A stretch of DNA of 64,000 nt from Geothrix sp. (GCF_030219325.1 NZ_CP126625.1:62001-126000), one strand, 5' to 3'; positions 25,416 through 34,949 are shown, counted from the stretch's first letter. Translations and numbers: made by a program. The notes: generated by a model from the letters alone, not told the origin.

Positions 25416-27590
25416 AGTGAAGGAGAAGCTCCGCTTGATCGCTTGAACCAGCTCGCAGCCCTGTTGCAGGCGGGACAGTACGAGGCGGTCGAAGGCCAGG
25501 CCCTCGCCCTGGTGAGTGAATACCCCCTTGCAGGTGGAGCCTGGCTGGTGCTTGGCGTTTCTCTGGAATCCCAGGGCAAGCCCTCGCTGGCGGCGCTGAA
25601 TCGGGCCGCCCGCCTGGAACCGGACAATGCGGTGGCCCTCTGCAACCTCGGAGCGGCCGAGCAGCGGCAGGGGCAGACCGCGAAGGCCCTTGAGAGGTAC
25701 AGGCGGGCCCTAAAATTTGATCCGAATCTAGCAATAGCCCATTACAACATGGGCCTTGGCCTGCGGATTGTTGGATCCAAAGAGGAGGCCATGGAGGCCT
25801 TTCGCTGTGCCATTGCGGTTCAGCCGGATTATTTTGATGCCTATTTCCAGCTGGGGTTGCTGGAACAGGAACTGGGTCACCTCCAGGCGGCGGTCGATAC
25901 GTACCAGAAGGCCATAGCGTTCAGGGCCGATTCCCACATGATCTTCTACAACCTGGGGCTGGGGTTGCGGTCCCTGGGCCGCCCCGAAGCGGCGATCGAA
26001 CAGTACGAAAAGGCCCTCAGGCTCAGGCCCGACCTTCCGGATGTCCTGAACAACATGGCCATGGCCTACAGGGACATGGGCCAGGTCGAAGCGGCGATTG
26101 GCTGCTGTCGGCGAGCGCTCGAGATCGATCCGATCCACTATCATGCCAATTTGCATCTCAATCTGATCTACATGGATCAAAAACGATTGGTTGAATCGGA
26201 ACAATTGTGTCGCAAGGTTTTGGAAGCAAAGCCAGACTTCGCTGAAATGCGTCAGAACCTGGCCCGGGCCCTGGCTTATATGTCGGACTTCGGGGATGTG
26301 GTTTCCGAAAGCGACCGGGCCTTCCTGGACAAGCCGGACCAGGTCGTCATCTGGGAACAGCGCCTGTACTGCTATTCCTACCACCCCGACCTGAGCGCCG
26401 AGACCATCTTCCAGGAGTTCGTGCGCTGGGGGGACCGGTTCCCGGACCCGACGACGGACTTCAGCGCCCATGACCGCAATCCGAACCGCCGTCTCCGCAT
26501 CGGATACGTATCCCCCGATTTCCGGGCCCACAGTTCCCGCTTCTATTTCTGGCCCCTGTTCTGCCACCACGACAAAGCGGCCTTCGAGTTGTTCGCCTAC
26601 TCCAACGTCGAGAAGGAGGTGGCCTGGACCCGGCTCTTCCGGGGCCAGTTCGAGCACTGGCGGGACATCCGCGGTGTGGACGATGAGGCCGTCGTAAACC
26701 TGGTCCGGGAGGACGGCATCGACATCCTTGTGGATCTCTGCGGGCACATGCAGGACGAGCGGCTGGGGGTGTTCGCCCGGAAGCCGGCGCCCATCCAGGC
26801 GACCTGGCTGGGGTCTGCCTGGACCACCGGGCTGAAGACCATCGACTACGCCCTGTTCGATCCCTTCGTCGCCCCCGAGGGCACCCTGACCCGCGAGGCC
26901 ATCCACCGGCTTCCCCATTCCTTCATGGTGTTCCAGCCCCCGCTGGAAACGGCTGACATTGTCCCGCCGCCCTGTCTGAAGAACGGCCACATCACCTTCG
27001 GGTACACCGGGCGCTCGGAGCGCCTGAACCACCGGACCTTCCGGGTGTGGGGGGAGATCCTGAAGCGGCTTCCCGATGCGAGGTTGATCCTCGACTACGC
27101 CTCCTTCGCCGACCCGATGACCCAGGGCCGTTTCCGCGACCTCCTGGTGAAGCACGGGGTGGACACAGATCGCGTGACCATGCGCAGGAGCCCCAAGGTG
27201 TTCCCCGGCCTGAACGACATCGACATCCTGCTGGACAGCTTCCCGCACGGCGGGGGCACCATGCTGATGGACGCGCTGTGGATGGGCGTGCCCTTCGTGA
27301 CCCTCGCCAGCCGTCCGCCCGTGGGGCGGCTGGGGCTGGGCATGCTGATGAACCTGGGGCTGCCCGAGTGGGTGGCTGCCACCGAAGCGGAGTACATCGA
27401 CAAGGCCTGCCATTTCGCGGGCGAGGCCCTGACCCTGAAGGATCTCCGGCTTGGCATGAGGGAGAGGATGAGGAACTCCCCCCTGATGGACGGACCGGGT
27501 TTTGCGCGGGCCTTCGAGGCCGCCTACCGGACCATGTTCGAGCGCTGGACGAAGGAGGTCCCCCCTGGACAGCGGACACACCCTGATTGA
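25413..27590 (+). CDS. TPR-GT41 (SPINDLY/O-GlcNAc transferase-like) glycosyltransferase 1
   Basis: 725 residues from CTG. About seven TPR units run to residue 290 (AVALCNLGAAEQRQGQTAKA, AIAHYNMGLGLRIVGSKEEA). The transferase part begins near 360 with RIGYVSPDFRAHSSRFYFW, then DILVDLCGHM (near 438), PIQATWLGSAWTTGL and FPHGGGTMLMDALWMGVPFV (near 609), the UDP-sugar-binding signature of family GT41. Family enzymes attach a sugar to Ser/Thr of proteins. The usual nucleotide-contacting Lys segment (FN-x-x-x-K) reads YTGRSERLN, so donor choice may differ. Likely target is flagellin. The start is CTG 25413 by ribosome site and paralogue alignment; ATG 25386 is the alternative. Confidence 0.88.
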   Translation: MSEGEAPLDRLNQLAALLQAGQYEAVEGQALALVSEYPLAGGAWLVLGVSLESQGKPSLAALNRAARLEPDNAVALCNLGAAEQRQGQTAKALERYRRALKFDPNLAIAHYNMGLGLRIVGSKEEAMEAFRCAIAVQPDYFDAYFQLGLLEQELGHLQAAVDTYQKAIAFRADSHMIFYNLGLGLRSLGRPEAAIEQYEKALRLRPDLPDVLNNMAMAYRDMGQVEAAIGCCRRALEIDPIHYHANLHLNLIYMDQKRLVESEQLCRKVLEAKPDFAEMRQNLARALAYMSDFGDVVSESDRAFLDKPDQVVIWEQRLYCYSYHPDLSAETIFQEFVRWGDRFPDPTTDFSAHDRNPNRRLRIGYVSPDFRAHSSRFYFWPLFCHHDKAAFELFAYSNVEKEVAWTRLFRGQFEHWRDIRGVDDEAVVNLVREDGIDILVDLCGHMQDERLGVFARKPAPIQATWLGSAWTTGLKTIDYALFDPFVAPEGTLTREAIHRLPHSFMVFQPPLETADIVPPPCLKNGHITFGYTGRSERLNHRTFRVWGEILKRLPDARLILDYASFADPMTQGRFRDLLVKHGVDTDRVTMRRSPKVFPGLNDIDILLDSFPHGGGTMLMDALWMGVPFVTLASRPPVGRLGLGMLMNLGLPEWVAATEAEYIDKACHFAGEALTLKDLRLGMRERMRNSPLMDGPGFARAFEAAYRTMFERWTKEVPPGQRTHPD
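27291..27550 (+). repeat. Near-identical tract shared with 29137-29396 (gene conversion candidate)
   Basis: The last ~260 nt of GT41 gene 1 and of gene 2 differ at only about a dozen positions (offset 1846), whereas their upstream parts differ throughout. The third copy shares only part of this tract. Confidence 0.7.
27552..27567 (+). promoter_or_regulatory. Ribosome-binding site AAGGAGG placed 6 nt before a CTG start
   Basis: AAGGAGG (27552-27558), TCCCCC, then CTG at 27565. No ATG, GTG or TTG in this frame lies near; the only upstream option is a TTG at 27502 without a ribosome site, 63 nt further inside the preceding gene. Confidence 0.7.
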
Positions 27591-29418
27591 GGAACTGAAC
27601 GGGCTGATTGCGCTGTTCAACGAGGGCCGCTTCGAAGAGGTCGAGGCCCCGGCACGCGCCCTGCTCGGGCAGTTTCCGCTCTCGGGGAGCACCTGGCTGA
27701 TCCTCGGGGCTTCACAACTCGCCCAGGGCAAGCAGGCCCTGGGCGCCCTGAAGCGGGCGGTGAACCTCTTGCCAGAGGATGCAGAAGCCCACTGCAACCT
27801 GGGTGTGGCCCTGGAGCAGGGTGGCCGCCTGGCGGAGGCTGAGGCTTCCTACCGGAAGGCCCTGTCGCTGAATGCCCAGTCCGCCAATGCCCACTGCTTT
27901 CTCGGCCACACCTTGAGAAGCCAGGGCCGACTCGAGGAAGCCGTGGCCTGCTACCAGGCGGCCCTGGCGATCGATCCTGTCCACTACAAGGCGAACCATG
28001 GCCTGAAATCCGCCCTGACCCGGGTGGGCCGGTTGGCGGAAACCGAGGCCCTGTGCCGCAGGACCCTGCTGGCGAAGCCCGACTTCGATGAGATGCGACA
28101 GGCCCTTTGCAACACCCTTGCCTACATGTCGACGTATGAAGAGGTGGTGAAGGAGAGCGACCGGGTCCTCGAGAGGCAGCCCGATCAACCGGGGATCTGG
28201 GAGCAGCGTCTCTACTGTTTCTCCTACCACCCCGACCTCAGCGCCGAGGAGATCTTCCGGGAATTCAGCCGATGGGGAGCTCGCCACCCCGTCCCGCAGG
28301 TCGACTTCAGCGCCCACGATCGCAATCCGAACCGCCGCCTCCGCATCGGCTATGTCTCCCCGGATTTCCGGAAGCACACGTCGCGGTTCTTCTTCTGGCC
28401 CCTGTTCCTGAACCACGACCGGGAGGCCTTCGAGCTGTTCGCCTATTCGAATGTCCAGGGCGAAGTGGCCTGGACGAGGCTCTTCAGGGAACAGTTCGAG
28501 CACTGGCGGGATATTGGGGGAGTGGACGACGGGACCGTCGCCTCGATGGTCAAGGAGGATCGGATCGACATCCTCGTGGACCTCTGCGGTCACATGGCGG
28601 GCGAGCGGCTCGGCGTGTTCGCCCTGAAGCCGGCTCCGATCCAGGCGACCTGGCTGGGGTCCGCGTGGACGACCGGACTGAAGGCCATCGACTACGCGTT
28701 GTTCGACCCTTTCGTTGCTCCGGAAGGCACCCTGACCAGCGAGACCATTCACCGGCTTCCCCATTCCTTCATGGTGTTCCAGCCACCGGTGGAGACGGCC
28801 GACCTCGTCCCTCCACCCTGCTTCAAGAACGGGTTCATCACCTTCGGGTACTCCGGCCGCACCGAGCGGCTCAACCACCGGACCTTCCGCGTCTGGGGCG
28901 AGATCCTGAGGCGCCTTCCGGATGCAAGGCTGATCCTGGACTTCGGTCCCTTCGCCGATCCCGCAACCCAGGCCCATTACCGGGCGTTTCTCGCCAGTCA
29001 CGGAGTGGATATCCAGCGGGTGGTCATGCGGAAGAGCCCCAGGATCTTCGAGGGCCTGAACGACATCGACATCCTCCTGGACAGCTTTCCCCACAGCGGG
29101 GGAACCATGCTGATGGACGCGCTTTGGATGGGAGTGCCCTTCGTGACCCTCGCCAGCCGCCCGCCCGTGGGGCGGCTGGGGCTGGGCATGCTGATGAACC
29201 TGGGGCTGCCCGAGTGGGTGGCCGCCACCGAAGCGGAGTACATCGACAAGGCCTGCCATTTCGCGGGCGAGGCCTTGACCCTGAAGGAGCTCAGGCTTGG
29301 CATGAGGGAGAGGATGAGAAATTCCCCCCTGATGGACGGGCCGGGTTTCGCCCGGGCCTTCGAGGCCGCCTACCGGAGCATGTTCGAGCGCTGGTCGAAG
29401 GGGGCTTCCCGTGGATAG
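27565..29418 (+). CDS. TPR-GT41 glycosyltransferase 2
   Basis: 617 residues from CTG. It has three or four TPR units (to about 170), fewer than its upstream paralogue. GT41 blocks are RIGYVSPDFRKHTSRFFFW (near 259), DILVDLCGHMAGERLG, PIQATWLGSAWTTGL, ITFGYSGRTERLNHRTF and FPHSGGTMLMDALWMGVPF. It overlaps gene 1 by 26 nt in another frame and gene 3 by 8 nt, so the three are one transcript. From CTG its first residues align without gaps with gene 1 and gene 3 up to a shared Leu-Asn. The C-terminal third is almost identical to gene 1. Confidence 0.88.
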   Translation: MDSGHTLIEELNGLIALFNEGRFEEVEAPARALLGQFPLSGSTWLILGASQLAQGKQALGALKRAVNLLPEDAEAHCNLGVALEQGGRLAEAEASYRKALSLNAQSANAHCFLGHTLRSQGRLEEAVACYQAALAIDPVHYKANHGLKSALTRVGRLAETEALCRRTLLAKPDFDEMRQALCNTLAYMSTYEEVVKESDRVLERQPDQPGIWEQRLYCFSYHPDLSAEEIFREFSRWGARHPVPQVDFSAHDRNPNRRLRIGYVSPDFRKHTSRFFFWPLFLNHDREAFELFAYSNVQGEVAWTRLFREQFEHWRDIGGVDDGTVASMVKEDRIDILVDLCGHMAGERLGVFALKPAPIQATWLGSAWTTGLKAIDYALFDPFVAPEGTLTSETIHRLPHSFMVFQPPVETADLVPPPCFKNGFITFGYSGRTERLNHRTFRVWGEILRRLPDARLILDFGPFADPATQAHYRAFLASHGVDIQRVVMRKSPRIFEGLNDIDILLDSFPHSGGTMLMDALWMGVPFVTLASRPPVGRLGLGMLMNLGLPEWVAATEAEYIDKACHFAGEALTLKELRLGMRERMRNSPLMDGPGFARAFEAAYRSMFERWSKGASRG

Positions 29419-31312
29419 CCAGAGCGCGCCAACCGGGCGGTTGAACGATCTGCGGGCCCTGTTCAATGGCCAGGCATTCGAGGAGGCCGAGCTGCAGGCC
29501 AGGAGCCTGATGGCCGACTTCCCGCTCTCCGGCGAGGCGTGGCTGATCCTGGGGGCGGCCCTGCAATCCCAGGGGAAGGCCGCCCTTCCCGCCCTGAAGC
29601 GGGCCGTAAGCCTGATGCCAGGGCATGCCGAGGCCCACTTCCGCCTCGGGATCGCCCAGGAGCAGATGGGCCGGCTCGAAGCAGCGGAGGACAGCTACCG
29701 CCAGGCCCTGATCCTCAACACCCGGTTTGCCGATGTTCACTGCTTTCTTGGTGAGACCCTGAGGAAGCTGGGATCTCCCGAGGAGGCCATCGAGAGCTTT
29801 TCCAGGGCGCTCGCCATCAATCCCGTTCATGAAAAAGCGAACCACTGCCTGAGGTTTCTGTATTCGAGACTGGGCCGGCTCGTGGAGGCGGAGGCGCTCT
29901 GCCGGAGGACCCTCGCGCTCAAGCCTGACTTCGACGAGCTGCGGCAGTGCCTTTCCACCGCGCTGGCCCACCTCTCCAATTACGAGGACGTCGCGAGGGA
30001 GAGCGACCGGGCCATGGAGCGGTGGCCCGACCACAAGGTGATGTGGGAACAGCGCCTCTACTGCTTCTCCTATCATCCCGACCTGAGCGGGGAGGACATC
30101 TTCAAGGAGTTCGTGCGCTGGGGGGACCGCTTCCCGGACGCCAGCCCGGACTTCAGCGACCATGATCGGAACCCGGAGCGCCGCCTCCGCATCGGGTATG
30201 TCTCTCCCGACTTCCGTTCCCACAGCTCCCGATTCTATTTCTGGCCCCTGTTCAGCAACCATGATCGGGCCTCCTTCGAGTTGTTCGCGTACTCCAACGT
30301 CGAGCATGAAGCCCGCTGGACCCGCTGCTTCCGGGAGCAGTTCGAGCACTGGCGGGACATCCGGGGCGTCGATGATGAGGAGGTCGCCAGGCTGGTCCGG
30401 GAGGATCGGATCGACATCCTCGTGGACCTTTGCGGCCACATGGAGGACGAGCGGCTCGGCGTGTTCACCCTCAAGCCGGCCCCCGTCCAGGCGACCTGGC
30501 TGGGATCCGCCTGGACCACCGGACTGAAGGCGATCGACTACGCGATGTTCGACCCCTTCGTCGCCCCCGAAGGGACGCTGGCCCGGGAGACCATCTACCG
30601 CCTTCCCCATTCGTTCCTGGTGTTCCAGCCGGACCCGAAGACGGCGGACCTGGCGCACGCCCCCTGCACCAAGAACGGCCACGTCACGTTCGGCTATTCG
30701 GGACGGACGGAACGCCTGAACCACCGGATCTTCAAGGCCTGGGGAGACATCCTGAAGCGCCTCCCGGATGCCAAGCTGATCCTCGACTACCCCCCCTTTG
30801 CCGACCCCGCCACCCAGGCCTACTACCGCGACTTCCTCTCCCGGCAGGGTGTGGACACGGATCGCGTGATCATGCGGAGGAGCCCCGATATATTCGAAGG
30901 GCTGAACGACATCGACATTCTCTTGGATAGTTTTCCTCATGGCGGGGGAACCATGCTGATGGACGCGCTTTGGATGGGAGTGCCGTTTGTAACCCTGGCC
31001 AGCCGCCCGCCCGTGGGCCGGCTGGGGACGGGCATGCTGATGAACCTGGGGCTGCCCGAGTGGGTGGCCACCAGCGAGGCGGAATACGTCGAGAAGGCCT
31101 GTCGTTTCGCGGGAGATCCGCAGGGGCTGGATGAGCTCAGGCTCGGGATGCGGAAGCGCATGCAGGCCTCCCCGCTGATGGACGGACCCAGCTTCGCCCG
31201 GGGCGTCGAGGACGCCTACCGGTACATGTTCGATACCTGGCTTCAAAAACACCCCTTGTCCAACCCCTCGAACGCCATGCGGGGCGATTGCCCAGGCGGA
31301 GGTACCGCATGA
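29411..31312 (+). CDS. TPR-GT41 glycosyltransferase 3
   Basis: 633 residues from GTG at 29411, which has a G-rich site (AGGGGG) 6 nt upstream. TPR units fill about 40-170. The transferase part carries RIGYVSPDFRSHSSRFYFW (near 260), DILVDLCGHMEDERLG, PVQATWLGSAWTTGL, VTFGYSGRTERLNHRIF and FPHGGGTMLMDALWMGVPF. As in its two upstream paralogues, Trp replaces the usual Tyr of the WLGYP-type loop and the conserved Lys segment is altered, so these three form a divergent GT41 subgroup. Its stop overlaps the rfbF start (ATGA), linking glycosyl transfer to CDP-sugar synthesis. Confidence 0.9.
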   Translation: MDSQSAPTGRLNDLRALFNGQAFEEAELQARSLMADFPLSGEAWLILGAALQSQGKAALPALKRAVSLMPGHAEAHFRLGIAQEQMGRLEAAEDSYRQALILNTRFADVHCFLGETLRKLGSPEEAIESFSRALAINPVHEKANHCLRFLYSRLGRLVEAEALCRRTLALKPDFDELRQCLSTALAHLSNYEDVARESDRAMERWPDHKVMWEQRLYCFSYHPDLSGEDIFKEFVRWGDRFPDASPDFSDHDRNPERRLRIGYVSPDFRSHSSRFYFWPLFSNHDRASFELFAYSNVEHEARWTRCFREQFEHWRDIRGVDDEEVARLVREDRIDILVDLCGHMEDERLGVFTLKPAPVQATWLGSAWTTGLKAIDYAMFDPFVAPEGTLARETIYRLPHSFLVFQPDPKTADLAHAPCTKNGHVTFGYSGRTERLNHRIFKAWGDILKRLPDAKLILDYPPFADPATQAYYRDFLSRQGVDTDRVIMRRSPDIFEGLNDIDILLDSFPHGGGTMLMDALWMGVPFVTLASRPPVGRLGTGMLMNLGLPEWVATSEAEYVEKACRFAGDPQGLDELRLGMRKRMQASPLMDGPSFARGVEDAYRYMFDTWLQKHPLSNPSNAMRGDCPGGGTA

Positions 31313-32082
31313 AAGTCGTCATCCTCGCCGGTGGTCTGGGCACACGACTCAGCGAAGAAACCCACTTGAAGCCCAAGCCCATGATCGAGATCGGAGGCCG
31401 TCCCATCCTCTGGCACATCATGAAGATGTATTCGCGGTACGGCCTGAACGAGTTCGTCGTCTGCCTCGGGTTCAAGGGGTACATGATCAAGGAGTACTTC
31501 TCCAACTACTTCCTGCACATGAGTGACGTCACCTTCGACATCCAGAACAACCGCATGGAGGTCCACGAAGAGCACGCCGAACCCTGGCGGGTCACCCTCG
31601 TGGACACGGGTGCGGACACGCTGACCGGTGGGCGCCTGAAGCGGATCGCCTCCTACGTCGAACGGGAGAAGGACTTCTGCCTGACCTACGGGGATGGCGT
31701 GTCGGACATCAACATCCGGGACCTGGTGGATTTCCACCGCTCCCACGGCAGGAAGGCCACCGTCACCGCCGTCCAGCCCCCCGGCCGGTACGGCTCATTG
31801 GTATTGGAAGACCGGGCGGTTCAAGGGTTCATCGAGAAACCCCTCGGCGATGGAGGATGGATCAACGGCGGCTTCTTTGTCCTCTCCCCGGAATGCCTGG
31901 ATTTCATCGAGGACGACGCCACCGCCTGGGAGGGGACTCCCCTCACCCAGCTGGCCGCCGAAGGCGAGCTCATGGCCTTCAAGCACCACGGGTTCTGGCA
32001 GCCCATGGACACCCTCCGGGACAAGACCCAACTGGAAACCCTTTGGCAGCAGGGAGTGGCCCCGTGGAAAACCTGGGACTGA
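31309..32082 (+). CDS. rfbF: Glucose-1-phosphate cytidylyltransferase
   Basis: 257 residues. Makes CDP-glucose from CTP and glucose-1-phosphate. Nucleotidyltransferase signature MKVVILAGGLGTRLSEETH at the N-terminus, KPKPMIEIGGRPILWHIM, CLTYGDGVSDINI (metal-binding Asp), FIEKP and WINGGFFVL. The start has GGAGG 6 nt upstream; the open frame extends 21 nt further. It overlaps the third GT41 gene by 4 nt and rfbG by 19 nt. First step of the sugar pathway encoded by the next genes. Confidence 0.96.
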   Translation: MKVVILAGGLGTRLSEETHLKPKPMIEIGGRPILWHIMKMYSRYGLNEFVVCLGFKGYMIKEYFSNYFLHMSDVTFDIQNNRMEVHEEHAEPWRVTLVDTGADTLTGGRLKRIASYVEREKDFCLTYGDGVSDINIRDLVDFHRSHGRKATVTAVQPPGRYGSLVLEDRAVQGFIEKPLGDGGWINGGFFVLSPECLDFIEDDATAWEGTPLTQLAAEGELMAFKHHGFWQPMDTLRDKTQLETLWQQGVAPWKTWD

Positions 32083-33155
32083 CTGGCGCCTTCTGGCGGG
32101 ACCGCCGGGTCTTCCTGACCGGCCACACGGGCTTCAAGGGAGGCTGGCTGACTCTCTGGCTCGAGGCGCTCGGCGCCAAGGTCCACGGGTTCGCGCTGCC
32201 TCCCCCAACCCGGCCGAACCTGTTCGACGCCGCCGGAATCGAGGCGCATGTCAGCGGCAGCACCCTCGGCGACCTGGCCGACCGGGCCCTGCTGGCCAAC
32301 GCCCTGCAGCAGGCCCAGCCCGAGGTGGTCTTCCACCTGGCGGCCCAGCCGCTCGTGCGCCACTCCTATGCCTTTCCGGTGGAGACCTTCGCGACCAATG
32401 TGCTGGGGACGGTCCACCTCCTCGAGGCCGTGCGCGGGTGCCCTTCGGTGCGGGCGGTGGTCAATGTCACCACCGACAAGTGCTACGAGAACCAGGAATG
32501 GCCATGGGGGTACCGGGAGAACGATCCCCTGGGAGGGGCCGATCCCTATGCCAGCAGCAAGGCCTGCTCCGAACTCGTCACCGCGGCCTATCGCCGCTCC
32601 TTCCTCGGGACCGCCGGCGTGGGCGTCGCCACGGCTCGGGCCGGCAACGTCATCGGGGGCGGCGACTGGGCGGCGGATCGCCTGCTTCCCGATGCCTTCC
32701 GGGCCCTGGACGGGGGGAAACCCCTGATCATCCGCGCCCCCGGGGCGATCCGCCCCTGGCAGCATGTACTGGAGTCCCTGTCCGGCTATCTGGCGCTGGC
32801 GGAGCGGCTGCACGAGGATGGGCAGGCCTTTGCGGGCGCCTGGAACTTCGGCCCATCTGAGCAGGGGGCCAGGTCGGTGGCGGACCTGCTGGGACGGCTG
32901 GCGGAGCTGGAGCCGACCTTCCGGTGGGAGCACGACGCTTCGCCCCAGCCCCATGAGACGTCGGTCCTCATGCTCGACAGCACGCGCACTCGGCTGAAGC
33001 TGGGCTGGCAGCCCCGCTGGCAGGTCGAGACCGCCCTGGCCCGGTCGTTGGCCTGGCATCAGGCCTGGCGGCAGGGGCGCGACATGGCCGAGTTCACCCT
33101 GGAGCAGATCCGGGACTACTCACAGTCGGTAGGGGAGAGGACCTCTCCGTCATGA
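32064..33155 (+). CDS. rfbG: CDP-glucose 4,6-dehydratase
   Basis: 363 residues from GTG at 32064 (GGGAG 7 nt upstream). An extended short-chain dehydrogenase: TGHTGFKGGWL NAD loop, HLAAQPLVRHSY, NVTTDKCYEN and the catalytic DPYASSKACSE (Tyr and Lys). GNVIGGGDWAADRL and RPWQHVLE are typical of this enzyme rather than of dTDP-glucose dehydratases. Product is CDP-4-keto-6-deoxyglucose, the branch point for CDP-linked deoxysugars. Follows rfbF with overlap. Confidence 0.95.
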   Translation: MENLGLTGAFWRDRRVFLTGHTGFKGGWLTLWLEALGAKVHGFALPPPTRPNLFDAAGIEAHVSGSTLGDLADRALLANALQQAQPEVVFHLAAQPLVRHSYAFPVETFATNVLGTVHLLEAVRGCPSVRAVVNVTTDKCYENQEWPWGYRENDPLGGADPYASSKACSELVTAAYRRSFLGTAGVGVATARAGNVIGGGDWAADRLLPDAFRALDGGKPLIIRAPGAIRPWQHVLESLSGYLALAERLHEDGQAFAGAWNFGPSEQGARSVADLLGRLAELEPTFRWEHDASPQPHETSVLMLDSTRTRLKLGWQPRWQVETALARSLAWHQAWRQGRDMAEFTLEQIRDYSQSVGERTSPS

Positions 33156-33718
33156 GTGGCGCCCGCTTCGAGTTCCAGGAGGGGGACCTGCCGGGCCTCA
33201 AGCTCGTCCGGCGCAAGCCCATCGAGGACGCCCGCGGTTCCCTCGTCCGCATGTTCTGCGCCGATGCCTTCCGCACCAGCGGCTTCGCCCCCGCCATCAG
33301 CCAGATCAACCACACGCTCACGAAGCGGAGCGGCACCGTGCGGGGGTTCCATTTCCAGCGGCCGCCCCATGCCGAGGTCAAGCTGGTCAGCTGCCTCAGG
33401 GGGAGCATCTTCGACGTGGCCGTGGATCTCCGGGAGGGTTCGCCCACCTTTCTCCGCTGGCAGGGCGTCGTGTTGTCCGAAGCCAACCAGACCGGCCTCC
33501 TGATTCCCGAAGGGTTCGCCCACGGCTTCCAGGCCCTGGAAGCGGACTGCGAGCTGCTGTACCTGCACTCTGCGCCCCACCATCCCGAAGCCGAGGGCGG
33601 CCTGCATCCCCTGGATCCAGCCCTGGCCATCGCCTGGCCCCTGGAGATCGCGGACCTCTCGGACCGGGACCGCTCCCATCCGATGCTGCTTCCCGCCTTC
33701 AAGGGGCTCTCGCTATGA
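33152..33718 (+). CDS. dTDP-4-dehydrorhamnose 3,5-epimerase-like (RmlC family)
   Basis: 188 residues with the cupin pattern of RmlC: DARGSLVRMFCADAF, QINHTLTKRSGTVRGFHFQ with the active-site His, VKLVSCLRGSIFDVAVDLR, and IPEGFAHGFQAL. In this CDP-sugar setting it probably epimerises the 4-keto intermediate at C3 and/or C5, rather than working on dTDP-sugars; that is inference from context. Overlaps rfbG and the next gene by 4 nt each. Confidence 0.9.
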   Translation: MSGARFEFQEGDLPGLKLVRRKPIEDARGSLVRMFCADAFRTSGFAPAISQINHTLTKRSGTVRGFHFQRPPHAEVKLVSCLRGSIFDVAVDLREGSPTFLRWQGVVLSEANQTGLLIPEGFAHGFQALEADCELLYLHSAPHHPEAEGGLHPLDPALAIAWPLEIADLSDRDRSHPMLLPAFKGLSL

Positions 33719-34941
33719 AATGCCGTCATTGCCATGCCGAGCTGGAGCTCCCCTTCATGGACCTGGGTTCGGCCCCGCACTCCAACGCCTATCTGACCGA
33801 ACAGGCCCTGCATGCCCCCGAGCCCTGGTTCCCCTTGAAGGTGCTGGTCTGCCGCGCCTGCTGGCTCGTCCAGACCGAGGACGTGGTCGCGGCCGATGCC
33901 CTGTTCAACGAGGATTACGCCTACTTCAGCTCCTACTCCGAAACCTGGCTCAGGCATGCGGAAGCCTACGTGGCGAAGATGGTGGATCGCCTGGGCCTCG
34001 ACCGGCATTCGCTGGTGGTGGAGCTCGCGGCGAATGATGGCTACCTGCTGCAGTACGTGCAGGCCCGGGGGATCCCCTGCCTGGGCATCGAGCCCACGGC
34101 GGGCACCGCCCGGGTGGCCCGGCAGAAGGGCCTCGAGATCATCGAAGCCTTTTTCGGAGCAGGCCTCGGTTCGGAGCTCGCCGCCTCGGGCCGGCAGGCG
34201 GATCTGGTCACGGCGAACAACGTGCTGGCCCACGTTCCCGACATCAACGACTTCCTGTCGGGCATCGCCAGGCTGCTGAAACCCGGCGGCACGGCGACCT
34301 TCGAGTTCCCCCACCTCCTCAGCCTGGTGACGCAGGCCCAGTTCGACACCATCTACCACGAGCATTTCTCCTACCTGTCCATGACGGCGCTGGACGGCAT
34401 CCTGGGAATGAACCAGCTGAGGGCCTTTGATCTCGAAAGCCTGAGCACCCATGGCGGCAGCCTCCGCGTGTTCGCGCAGAGGGCGGATGCCCCCCCGCGG
34501 GAACCGAGTCCGGCCCTGCTCGGTTGCCTCGAGGCCGAGGCCGCAGCGGGCATCCGGTCGGATGCCTTCTACGCCGCCTTCCAGTCCCGAGCGGATGACA
34601 TCAAGAACCACTTCCTGGAATTCCTGCTGCAGGCGAAGCGGGACCACAAGACGGTGGTGGGCTATGGCGCCGCGGCCAAGGGCAACACGCTCCTGAACCA
34701 TGCCGGCGTCGGGCCCGACCTCATCTCCCATGTCATCGACCGCAATCCGGCGAAGCAGGGCAAGTACCTTCCGGGCAGCCGCATTCCCATCTGCGAGGAG
34801 GCCCTGCTCAAGCAGCTCCGGCCCGACTTTGTCATCATCCTCCCCTGGAACCTGCGCGAGGAGGTCGTGCAGCAGCTGGCCTACATCCGCGAGTGGGGAG
34901 GGCGCTTCGTCACGGCGGTGCCCGCCCTCCGGGTCAGCTAG
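33715..34941 (+). CDS. Sugar C-methyltransferase (TylC3/NovU-like)
   Basis: 408 residues in three parts. An N-terminal zinc-type knuckle (CRHCH near residue 3, CRAC near 45) leads to a SAM-binding Rossmann domain at about 95-240 (LVVELAANDGYLLQYV, LVTANNVLAHVPDINDFL). The C-terminal domain (GYGAAAKGNTLLNHAGV, VIDRNPAKQGKYLPGS) is the one found in C-3 methyltransferases of 4-keto-6-deoxy sugars. The likely reaction is methyl transfer to C3 of the CDP-keto sugar, giving a branched sugar. The region is in the same coupled operon. Confidence 0.9.
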   Translation: MKCRHCHAELELPFMDLGSAPHSNAYLTEQALHAPEPWFPLKVLVCRACWLVQTEDVVAADALFNEDYAYFSSYSETWLRHAEAYVAKMVDRLGLDRHSLVVELAANDGYLLQYVQARGIPCLGIEPTAGTARVARQKGLEIIEAFFGAGLGSELAASGRQADLVTANNVLAHVPDINDFLSGIARLLKPGGTATFEFPHLLSLVTQAQFDTIYHEHFSYLSMTALDGILGMNQLRAFDLESLSTHGGSLRVFAQRADAPPREPSPALLGCLEAEAAAGIRSDAFYAAFQSRADDIKNHFLEFLLQAKRDHKTVVGYGAAAKGNTLLNHAGVGPDLISHVIDRNPAKQGKYLPGSRIPICEEALLKQLRPDFVIILPWNLREEVVQQLAYIREWGGRFVTAVPALRVS

Positions 34942-34949
34942 GAGGGCGC

